NCBI GenBank assembly: GCA_003488145.1
Contig: DNMQ01000256.1
Location: forward strand, 27,573 to 40,519
Source: Pseudomonas sp.
GTDB lineage: Bacteria > Pseudomonadota > Gammaproteobacteria > Pseudomonadales > Pseudomonadaceae
Reading direction: 5' to 3'
Length of the DNA stretch: 12,947 bases
The stretch's first letter is position 1; each line of letters begins with the position of its first letter. Shown here in pieces: positions 6,839 to 12,947 of this stretch. Under the pieces are notes generated by a model. That model had not been told where the DNA came from. It did no database searches and was given only the letters and a program-made list of their open reading frames with translations. A program made the translations under genes and the position numbers.

Positions 6839-8215
6839 TTACTGGCCGTAGACCTGTTCCGGTAGCCAGGTAACGAGCCCGGGCCACATGTAGGCCACCA
6901 CCAGCATGCCGATCTGGATCAGGATGAACGGCAGCACGCCCTTGTACATCACACTGGTCGGTACGCTGCGGGGTGTGACGCCGCGCAGGTAGAACAGCGA
7001 GAAGCCGAAGGGAGGGGTGAGGAACGAGGTCTGCAGGTTGATGGCGAACATCACGCCGAGCCAGACCGGGTCCAGGCCCATGGCCAGTAGGATCGGGCCG
7101 ACGATGGGCACCACCACGAAGATGATCTCGATGAAATCGAGAATGAAGCCCAGCAGGAAGATCACCAGCATCACCACCAGGAAGGCGCCGAGCACACCGC
7201 CAGGCAGCGAATGCAGGGCATCTTCGATCAGCGCTTCACCGCCAAAGCCGCGGAACACCAGGGAGAACAGCGACGCACCGATGAGGATGAGGAACACCAT
7301 GGAGGTGATTTCGGTGGTGCCGAAGGCTACCTGCTTGAGCTGGGCGAAATTCAGCTGGCCCTTGGCGATCGACAGCAAGGTCGCGCCCAGGGCACCGATC
7401 GCAGCAGCCTCGGTCGGTGTGGCGTAACCAGCGAGAATCGAGCCGAGCACTGCGGTGATCAGCGCCAGCGGAGGCAGCAGCGCACCGATCAGCTTGCCCC
7501 ATTCGATCGGCCCCAGTTCTTCCTGCGGCAAGGCGGGCAGCTTCTTCGGCTGGAAGATCGCTACCGCGATGAGGTAGAGGATGTACATGCCAACCAGCAC
7601 GAGGCCCGGGATCAGCGCGCCGACGAACAGGTCGCCGACCGACACGGTCTTCGGCGAGAAGATGCCCATCTTCAGCTGTGCCTGCTGGAAGGCGCTGGAC
7701 ATCACATCGCCGAGCAGGACCAGGATGATCGAGGGTGGAATGATCTGACCGAGGGTGCCGGTGGCGGCGAGGGTGCCGGTAGCGATCGCCGGGTCGTAGC
7801 CGCGACGCAGCATCGTCGGCAGTGCCAGCAGGCCCATGGTGACCACGGTGGCGCCGACGATACCGGTGCTGGCTGCAAGCAGCGCGCCGACCACGCATAC
7901 CGAAATCGCCAGGCCGCCACGCATGGTGCCGAACAGCCGCGACATCGATTCCAGCAGGTCTTCGGCGACGCGCGATTTCTCCAGCATCACGCCCATGAAG
8001 ACGAACAGCGGTACCGCCAGCATCGTCTGGTTGTTCATGATGCCGAAGATGCGGTTCGGCAACGCGTGCAGATAACCCACGTCGAACGAGCCGGTGACCA
8101 CGCCGATGCCGGCGAACAGGAGTGCCATGCCGCCAAGGGTGAAGGCGACCGGGTACCCGGACATCAGAGCGAAGCAGATGCTGATGAACAGCAGGATGGC
8201 CATGATCTCACCCAT
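6839..8215 (-). CDS. TRAP transporter large permease subunit (DctM type, 458 aa)
   Basis: This is the inner-membrane subunit that moves the substrate using the sodium gradient. About a dozen hydrophobic segments run the whole length, starting with a membrane helix at the N-terminus. Family motifs are present: GYPVAFTLGG near the start, GTLGQIIPPSIILVLLGD in the first half and LTPPFGFSLFYLRGV in the second half. The length is slightly above the usual 425-440, owing to a loop between the halves (around FQPKKLPALPQEELGPIEW). The ATG follows AGGAGGTG by 4 nt and overlaps the last 8 bases of the small-subunit gene (ATGGGTGA), which indicates translational coupling. The substrate is probably an organic acid, judging from the TakP-like binding protein encoded divergently. 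Confidence 0.95.
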   Translation of the reverse strand: MGEIMAILLFISICFALMSGYPVAFTLGGMALLFAGIGVVTGSFDVGYLHALPNRIFGIMNNQTMLAVPLFVFMGVMLEKSRVAEDLLESMSRLFGTMRGGLAISVCVVGALLAASTGIVGATVVTMGLLALPTMLRRGYDPAIATGTLAATGTLGQIIPPSIILVLLGDVMSSAFQQAQLKMGIFSPKTVSVGDLFVGALIPGLVLVGMYILYLIAVAIFQPKKLPALPQEELGPIEWGKLIGALLPPLALITAVLGSILAGYATPTEAAAIGALGATLLSIAKGQLNFAQLKQVAFGTTEITSMVFLILIGASLFSLVFRGFGGEALIEDALHSLPGGVLGAFLVVMLVIFLLGFILDFIEIIFVVVPIVGPILLAMGLDPVWLGVMFAINLQTSFLTPPFGFSLFYLRGVTPRSVPTSVMYKGVLPFILIQIGMLVVAYMWPGLVTWLPEQVYGQ

Positions 8216-8759
8216 GGTTCACCTCCTGCTCTGCTTCAGGCAAACGACCGGCCAGGCGGTAGCCGGCCTTGATCAGGTCGGAAAGGCCCTGCAGGGCGAG
8301 GCTGCCGACCAGCAGCAGGATGATGCTCTTCTGCAGATAGACGAACTTCAGCCCGCCCGACTCGTTGGAGCCTTCGTGCGTCGCCCAGGAACTGGTGACG
8401 TAGTCCCAGCTGTTCCAGCCGAGGAACAGGCAGACCGGTAGCAGAAAAAGCAGATGGCCAAGACCGTCGACGACGGTCTGCCTGCGACTGCTGAACTTCT
8501 GATAGAAGATGTCGACGCGAACGTGGCCGTTGCGCTGCAGGGTCCAGGCGGCGGCGCCCATGAACACCAGCGCGTGGCCGTACATTACCGCTTCCTGCAG
8601 GGCGATGGCGCCGATGCCGAAACCGTAGCGCAGGACCACCACGACGGCGGTACCGATGACGAGAAAAAGGGTGATCCAGGCACAGAGCTGGCCGAGGCGC
8701 ATGTTGAACGCATCGATGAGGCCAGCCACACGCAGCAGGGGCGGGGGGCTCTGGGACAT
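8208..8759 (-). CDS. TRAP transporter small permease subunit (DctQ type, 183 aa)
   Basis: This is the small inner-membrane subunit that pairs with the large permease. Four hydrophobic segments are visible: about residues 25-45 (LCAWITLFLVIGTAVVVVL), 58-75 (YGHALVFMGAAAW), 98-118 (LGHLLFLLPVCLFLGW) and 145-162 (KSIILLLVGSLALQGLS). The segment RNGHVRVDIFYQKFS, between the second and third, matches the conserved NGHVRVD(I/V) motif of DctQ proteins. The start has AAGGA 6 nt upstream. Its stop overlaps the start of the large-subunit gene. It is the first gene of the membrane operon and is transcribed away from the binding-protein gene. Confidence 0.93.
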   Translation of the reverse strand: MSQSPPPLLRVAGLIDAFNMRLGQLCAWITLFLVIGTAVVVVLRYGFGIGAIALQEAVMYGHALVFMGAAAWTLQRNGHVRVDIFYQKFSSRRQTVVDGLGHLLFLLPVCLFLGWNSWDYVTSSWATHEGSNESGGLKFVYLQKSIILLLVGSLALQGLSDLIKAGYRLAGRLPEAEQEVNHG

Positions 8760-9052
8760 TTGTAGTCCTTCTTAGGAGACGCAAGGTTGGCGGGAGAGGG
8801 CGATTCTTGCAGTACTGGCGTCTCGCAGCAATCGGCCTACGACTTTTAGCTTATGCGCTAGGCTTGAGGCGCCGGAGGCTCTAATGTTAGTCGAGCCCGG
8901 AGTGGCGGATGCATTTCCGGCGCAGGTTTCGCCGTACGAGCCAGCGGTCAGCCTGACTCAGGCCTCGAAACGGAACGAAAGGCGCAAGGCGGTCCGGCAA
9001 AAAGCGTAGCCTTGCCGTTGCGCAATAAGAACAAATAACAAGGAGTAACCTC
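8760..9052. promoter_or_regulatory. Divergent control region between TRAP membrane subunits and binding protein
   Basis: This 293-bp gap must hold promoters for both sides. I see no strong consensus promoter. Candidate operators are the 8-bp palindrome TTGCGCAA (9018-9025), just upstream of the binding-protein ribosome site, and the inverted repeat GGCAA (8996-9000) with TTGCC (9012-9016). The start of the binding protein is set by AAGGAG, 7 nt before its ATG. No RNA gene is evident. Confidence 0.4.
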
Positions 9053-10159
9053 ATGAAACGTCGTGACATTCTCACCGCCGCTGGCGTAGGCCTGGCGGCA
9101 ACCGCTCTGGCTGGCTGCAATGACAAGAGCGAGAAGCCGGCAGCGGGCGAAAGCAAGCAGGCCAGCGAACAGCAGACATTCAACTGGAAGATGGTCACCT
9201 CCTGGCCGAAGAACTTCCCTGGCGTAGGCGTCGGTGCCGAGCGCTTCGCCAATCTGGTCAACGAAATGAGCGGTGGCCGGCTGAAGGTCAAGGTCTATGC
9301 CGCCGGCGAGCTGGTCCCGGCGCTGGAAGTGTTCGACGCGGTATCGCGCGGCACCGCCGAAATGGGTCATGGCGCACCTTACTACTGGAAAGGCAAGGTC
9401 CCGGCCGCGCAGTTCTTCTGCGCTCTGCCGTTCGGCCCGAACGCGCAGGAAATGAATGCCTGGCTGCATCGTGGCGGCGGCATGCAGCTGTGGGAAGAGG
9501 TCTACAAGCCCTACGGCGTACTGCCGATGGCCTGTGGCGCCACCGGCGTACAGACCGCCGGCTGGTTCAACAAGGAAATCAACTCGGTCGACGACTTCAA
9601 GGGTCTGAAGATGCGTACCCCGGGCCTGGGCGGCGAAGTGCTGACCAAGATGGGCGGTACCGTGGTGAACATGCCGGCTGGCGAGATCTTCACCGCCCTG
9701 CAGACCGGCGCGATCGACGCCACCGAGTGGATCGGCCCGTACAACGATCTGGCCCTGGGCCTGCACAAGGCTTCCAAGTACTACTACACCCCGGGCTGGC
9801 AGGAGCCGAACGTCACCTTCGAGCTGGACGTCAATCTCAAGGCCTGGGAAACCCTGCCGGATGATCTGAAGGCCATCGTTCGTGCCGCGGCGCGTGACGT
9901 CAACGGCGACATGCTCGATGACTACAACGCCAAGAACATGGAAGCGCTTGAGCAACTGCGCGAGCAGGGCGTCGAAGTACGCCGCCTGCCGGACGAAGTG
10001 CTGTCCCGCCTGAAGGAAGTGGCGGCTGAAGTGGTCGACGCCTCCGCCAACGCCGATCCGGTGGCGGCCAAGGTGTGGGAGCAGCAGAGTGCCTATCTCA
10101 AGCGGTTGTATGAATACGCCGAGCTGAACGAGAAGGACATCTACAACATCCGCGGCTGA
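9053..10159 (+). CDS. TRAP transporter periplasmic substrate-binding lipoprotein (TakP-like, 368 aa)
   Basis: This protein captures the substrate in the periplasm and hands it to the TRAP permease. The N-terminus (MKRRDILTAAGVGLAATALAGC) combines a twin-arginine-like RR with a lipobox LAGC, so it is probably lipidated at C22. The mature part follows the DctP/TakP pattern: SWPKNFPGVGVGAERFA (50-66), YAAGELVPALEVFDAV (82-97) and GTAEMGH. The conserved TRAP arginine is R188 (KMRTPG), and E225-W226 sits in ATEWIGPYND. In TakP this last region belongs to the sodium and alpha-keto-acid site, so a 2-oxo acid or related anion is the likely ligand. This is inferred from family similarity. Its gene is divergent from, not part of, the membrane-subunit operon. 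Confidence 0.94.
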   Translation: MKRRDILTAAGVGLAATALAGCNDKSEKPAAGESKQASEQQTFNWKMVTSWPKNFPGVGVGAERFANLVNEMSGGRLKVKVYAAGELVPALEVFDAVSRGTAEMGHGAPYYWKGKVPAAQFFCALPFGPNAQEMNAWLHRGGGMQLWEEVYKPYGVLPMACGATGVQTAGWFNKEINSVDDFKGLKMRTPGLGGEVLTKMGGTVVNMPAGEIFTALQTGAIDATEWIGPYNDLALGLHKASKYYYTPGWQEPNVTFELDVNLKAWETLPDDLKAIVRAAARDVNGDMLDDYNAKNMEALEQLREQGVEVRRLPDEVLSRLKEVAAEVVDASANADPVAAKVWEQQSAYLKRLYEYAELNEKDIYNIRG

Positions 10160-10175
10160 TAGCTACCCGGATGCG

Positions 10176-10211
10176 AAAACGCCACACCGGCAACGGTGTG
10201 GCGTTTTTTTT
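10176..10211 (+). terminator. Strong intrinsic terminator after the TRAP binding-protein gene
   Basis: AAAACGCCACACCG (10176-10189) pairs perfectly with CGGTGTGGCGTTTT (10194-10207) around a GCAA tetraloop, and the T-run extends to 10211 (eight T). It begins 17 bp after the stop codon. It lies between convergent genes and the A-run on the left arm lets it serve osmC on the minus strand as well. Confidence 0.92.
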
Positions 10212-10241
10212 GCGCCCGAGCTTGGCGCGATGAAGGCGCGG

Positions 10242-10667
10242 TCAGCCTTCCAGCGTCGCGTTCAGGCTGATGCGAGCGTTGAGTACCTTGGACACCGGGC
10301 AGCCTTCCTTCGCCTGATTGGCGATCTGCTGGAACTGCGCGTCATCCGCACCCGGAATCCGCGCCTTGAGGGTGAGATCGATCGCCGTGATGCTGAAGCC
10401 TTCGCCATCCTTGTCGAGTGTGACTTCGGCGCGGGTGTCGATGCGTTCGGCGGTCAGCCCCGCCTGGCCCAGCATCATCGACAGGGCCATCGAGAAGCAG
10501 CCGGCATGGGCCGCGCCGATCAGCTCTTCCGGATTGGTCCCCGGCGTGTCTTCGAAGCGAGTGTTGAAGCCGTAGGGGTTGTCCTTCAGTGCACCGCTCT
10601 GAGTGCTGATGGTGCCCTTGCCGTCTTTCAGGCCGCCTTGCCAGACGGCGGAAGCGCTCTTCTTCAT
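10242..10667 (-). CDS. osmC: OsmC-family peroxiredoxin (organic hydroperoxide resistance)
   Basis: OsmC is a cytoplasmic thiol peroxidase that reduces organic hydroperoxides and is usually induced by osmotic or oxidative stress. At 141 aa it matches OsmC length. The two reactive cysteines are C57 (GAAHAGCFSMALS) and C123 (KEGCPVSKVL). R37 and the NPEEL glutamates expected near the active site are also present (PYGFNTRFED, GTNPEELIGA). The sequence follows E. coli OsmC (as I recall it) closely through these motifs, favouring OsmC over the Ohr branch. The start has GAGG about 7 nt upstream. It lies 42 bp downstream of the DUF2388 gene on the same strand and could share its transcript. The terminator at 10176-10211 lies past its stop. 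Confidence 0.93.
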   Translation of the reverse strand: MKKSASAVWQGGLKDGKGTISTQSGALKDNPYGFNTRFEDTPGTNPEELIGAAHAGCFSMALSMMLGQAGLTAERIDTRAEVTLDKDGEGFSITAIDLTLKARIPGADDAQFQQIANQAKEGCPVSKVLNARISLNATLEG

Positions 10668-10709
10668 GAACTGACCTCGAATGAATGCGTGAATGGGTTC
10701 AGCGTGCCG

Positions 10710-11018
10710 CTATTGAAGCTGTTCGGCCGCGAGGATCGCGCTGGCCAGCTCCATGTCGGTGGCTTCCAGCTGCGGCTGCTCGCTGCGCAGTTGCTGCAGC
10801 ATGGCTTCCAGATACGGGCCGCGGATCTCGCCGTTGCTGGCCACGAAGCTGCCTGCATCCTCGCGCGCAGGTATCACCAGCTTGTCGTCCTTGAAGGTCA
10901 TGTAGGTGGATGCGGTGGTCGCACCCGAGGAGAGAATGTCGCGGACCAGGCCATCGGCCACGGCGCTACCAACCGGCACCAACGCCAGGGTGAACGCTGC
11001 GAAAAGTGTCTTGCGCAT
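10710..11018 (-). CDS. DUF2388 secreted protein (102 aa)
   Basis: This is a small exported protein of a family common in Pseudomonas, with no established function. The signal peptide is clear: MRK, a hydrophobic stretch (TLFAAFTLALVPVGS) and a probable cleavage after AVA at residue 21. The mature part contains the family's conserved segments: GLVRDILSSGATTASTYMTF (23-42), KLVIPAREDAGSFVASNGEIRGPYLEA (about 46-72) and a C-terminal helix ELASAILAAEQL. There are no cysteines in the mature chain. The start is preceded by AAGGAGG at 9-nt spacing. It sits between a sensor kinase gene (66 bp upstream) and osmC, all in one direction. Any role in envelope stress is only suggested by the neighbours. 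Confidence 0.87.
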   Translation of the reverse strand: MRKTLFAAFTLALVPVGSAVADGLVRDILSSGATTASTYMTFKDDKLVIPAREDAGSFVASNGEIRGPYLEAMLQQLRSEQPQLEATDMELASAILAAEQLQ

Positions 11019-11084
11019 GAGCGGAAACCTCCTTGCTATCGTTCTTCTGAGAGTGCGATGGGCGAAGGAGAGTTCCGGTTGCCG

Positions 11085-12947
11085 CTAGTCGCGCCCGTCG
11101 ATCAGGCGCCGGATGCGGGCGGCGAGGATGTCGATGCTGAACGGTTTGGCGAGGATATCCATGCCGGGTGCGAGGAAGTCGTTACGCATCTCGTCGTCCG
11201 GTACGTAGCCGGTGATGAACAGCACCTTCAGTTCGGGGCGGTGCTGTCGCGCGCTTTCCACCAGCTGCCGTCCGTTCAGGCCGGGCAGGCCGAAATCGGT
11301 GACCAGCAGATCGAGGCGCTGATCGCCGTGCAGGTAGGGCAGCGCGCCATTCGCATCGACCGCTTCCAGCACCTGGTAGCCCAGCTCCTGCAGCACCTCC
11401 ACGACGAGCATGCGCACGGCGGCCTCGTCCTCCACCACCAGCACGATCTCCCCGTTCGTCGCGCTGGGCATCTCCGTCGATTGCGACGCTGCAGCCGGTA
11501 GCTCGTCCTGGGCCTCGTTGCGCGGCAGGTAGAGGATGACCTGCGTGCCTTCGCCCAGCGTGCTGTCGATGCGCACGTGACCACCGGTCTGCTTGGCGAA
11601 GCCGTAGACCATCGACAGGCCTAGGCCGGTGCCCTGGCCTATGGGTTTGGTGGTGAAGAAGGGATCGAATGCCTTGGCGATGGTCTGAGCCGACATGCCG
11701 GAGCCGTTGTCGGTGACGCTCAGCACCACGTAGTCGCCCGGTTCGGGAGCGTCCGGCTGGCGCTGTTGGATCCGTACATTGCGCGTGTTCACCCCGAGGC
11801 GTCCGCCATCGGGCATGGCATCCCGGGCATTGATCACCAGGTTGAGCAGGGCGTTTTCCAGTTGGTGGCCGTCGGTATAAGCAAGCCAGGCATCTGCCTG
11901 CAGCTCGACTTCCAGACGGATGTGCTCGCCCATGGTGCGACGCAGCATGTCCTCCATCGACACCACCAGCAGGTTCACGTCGACCGGTTTGGGGTCCAGC
12001 GACTGGCGACGGGCAAAGGCCAGCAGGCGATGGGTCAGCGCCGCGGCACGGTTGGCCGAGGTGGTCGCGGCGTCGATGTAGCGGTCGAGATCGCCGGTAT
12101 TGCCGCCGGCGACACGCCGCTGGATCAGGTCGAGCGCGCCGAGCACGCCGGTCAGCATGTTGTTGAAGTCGTGCGCCAGGCCGCCGGTGAGCTGCCCGAT
12201 GGCTTCCATCTTCTGCGCGTGGCGCAGCGCTTCCTCGGCGCGCTCGCGTTCGGCCATCTCGATGTGCAGGCGGCTGTTGATCGCCGCCAGCTCGCGGGTA
12301 CGTTCGGCAACCCGGCGCTCGAGGCTGTCGTTGAGTTCGCGCAGCGCCTCTTCGGCGGCAACCTGGGCAGTGACGTCGGTATTGGTGCCGAACCAGTGGG
12401 TAACCTGGCCGAAATCGTCGCGAATCGGCAGCGCGCGGGAGAGGAACCAGCGGTACTTGCCGTCCTTACCGCGCAACGGAAAGGTTTCTTCCCAGATCGA
12501 GCCGATGGCAAAGGCGCGCTTCATCGAGGCGCTGACCCGCTCATGGTGGTCCGGGTGGTTCACCGTGCGCCAGCCAAGGGCGCGCATGGCTTCGTCGGTG
12601 GTGCCGGTGTAGTCGTACCAGCGCTTGTTGTACCAGTAGATGCGCCCGGCGGGGTCGGCCATCCAGGCGAACTGGCTCATGTTGTCGGCCAGGGTGCGGA
12701 ACTGCTCTTCGCTCTCGCGCAATGCGCGTTCGGCGCGCATGCGTTCGTCGGCGGTCCAGGCGCGGTCGGCCACTTCGCGGATGAACGAAATGTCCTCGTC
12801 GAGCCAGTCGCGCGGCTGCTCCCCGAGCAGCATCATCACGGCGGAGATGGGGCCCTGCCTGAACAGTGGCACGCAGACGATGCTGCGGATCAGGCTTGCT
12901 GCGAAGGTCTCGGCGTGGCTGGCGGTGGGGGCGTCGTGCAGCACGTG
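11085..12947 (-). CDS. Hybrid sensor histidine kinase/response regulator, 5' part outside the window
   Basis: This protein senses a signal, autophosphorylates on histidine and passes the phosphate to its own receiver. Counting from the visible residues (about 620 aa), the order is as follows. The end of a probable GAF domain (about 1-60) is joined by a helix to a PAS domain with PAC (about 80-200, FAWMADPAGRIYWYNKRWYDYTG). A coiled coil (195-250) leads to HisKA with H258 (GGLAHDFNNMLTG). The HATPase has its N-box at 368-378 (NLVINARDAMP), G1 DNGSGM and G2 GTGLGLSMVYGF. A C-terminal REC domain has E505, D506, phospho-acceptor D550 (LLVTDFGLPG), T578 and K600. No transmembrane segment is visible here. 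The frame stays open to the right edge, so the true start is missing. Target and signal are unknown. Confidence 0.93.
   Translation of the reverse strand, partial: HVLHDAPTASHAETFAASLIRSIVCVPLFRQGPISAVMMLLGEQPRDWLDEDISFIREVADRAWTADERMRAERALRESEEQFRTLADNMSQFAWMADPAGRIYWYNKRWYDYTGTTDEAMRALGWRTVNHPDHHERVSASMKRAFAIGSIWEETFPLRGKDGKYRWFLSRALPIRDDFGQVTHWFGTNTDVTAQVAAEEALRELNDSLERRVAERTRELAAINSRLHIEMAERERAEEALRHAQKMEAIGQLTGGLAHDFNNMLTGVLGALDLIQRRVAGGNTGDLDRYIDAATTSANRAAALTHRLLAFARRQSLDPKPVDVNLLVVSMEDMLRRTMGEHIRLEVELQADAWLAYTDGHQLENALLNLVINARDAMPDGGRLGVNTRNVRIQQRQPDAPEPGDYVVLSVTDNGSGMSAQTIAKAFDPFFTTKPIGQGTGLGLSMVYGFAKQTGGHVRIDSTLGEGTQVILYLPRNEAQDELPAAASQSTEMPSATNGEIVLVVEDEAAVRMLVVEVLQELGYQVLEAVDANGALPYLHGDQRLDLLVTDFGLPGLNGRQLVESARQHRPELKVLFITGYVPDDEMRNDFLAPGMDILAKPFSIDILAARIRRLIDGRD

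Noticed and set aside
7211..8272. Long plus-strand reading frame (353 codons) opposite the TRAP large permease
   Set aside because: Its composition (His/Gln/Asp/Arg-rich, no domains) is the usual antisense shadow of a GC-rich membrane-protein gene.
8787..8812. Sigma-54 promoter (GG...TTGC) near the TRAP genes
   Set aside because: TTGCA is present, but the nearest GG is at the wrong spacing (9 instead of 10 bases), and the GGCACG part is missing.
8948..9955. Long minus-strand reading frame opposite the TRAP binding-protein gene
   Set aside because: It is an antisense shadow of a well-defined gene, with no ribosome site and no recognisable domains.
10230..11501. 423-codon plus-strand reading frame across osmC, DUF2388 and the kinase end
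   Set aside because: It spans three well-supported genes and their intergenic gaps on the other strand, with no family features.

Overview
The window reads as a Pseudomonas-type gammaproteobacterial chromosome (P. stutzeri-like is a guess from protein style, GC-rich codon use and the DUF2388/OsmC/TRAP gene set). It spans the end of a tRNA-integrated genomic island (about 1-5366) and ordinary chromosome (about 5367-12947).

Island part. Two small, unrecognised, probably co-transcribed minus-strand genes (247-537 and 547-750) lie at the left. They are followed by an IS3-family insertion sequence (1034-3844) with clear terminal inverted repeats. A complete IS110-family element (about 1362-2936) has inserted inside it, exactly in the A6G slippery heptamer that the IS3 element needs for its programmed -1 frameshift between orfA and orfB. 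The IS3 element is therefore dead, but it can be rebuilt exactly by removing the insert (1236 bp). The IS110-family element has a long non-coding leader (1362-1583) and a DEDD/Ser recombinase whose stop codon almost touches the right end. This is the layout of IS110-group elements that carry a bridge (guide) RNA. I see a candidate left donor guide and weaker candidate target guides in that leader. A P4-type tyrosine integrase (3891-5204, minus) then closes the island next to the 3' end of a tRNA-Thr(UGU) gene (5367-5442, minus), the presumed attachment site.

Chromosomal part, left to right: a predicted SAM-dependent methyltransferase (minus), and a TRAP transporter whose large and small membrane subunits (minus, overlapping start/stop) diverge from the gene for its periplasmic binding lipoprotein (plus, TakP-like alpha-keto-acid type). 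A strong intrinsic terminator follows, then osmC, a DUF2388 secreted protein and the 3' part of a hybrid sensor histidine kinase (PAS-HisKA-HATPase-REC) that runs off the right edge, all minus.

Stretches without a gene: 1-246 and 778-1033 hold nothing I can support apart from short inverted repeats. 3845-3890 is a short remnant between the IS3 end and the integrase stop. 5205-5366 holds a terminator and repeats. 8760-9052 is the divergent TRAP control region, without a convincing promoter that I can name.

The most interesting item is the IS110-family element nested in the IS3 frameshift signal, with its candidate bridge RNA. IS110 bridge RNAs are already known as a class. What would be new here is the specific element, its guides, and a possible preference for IS3 frameshift windows as a landing site.
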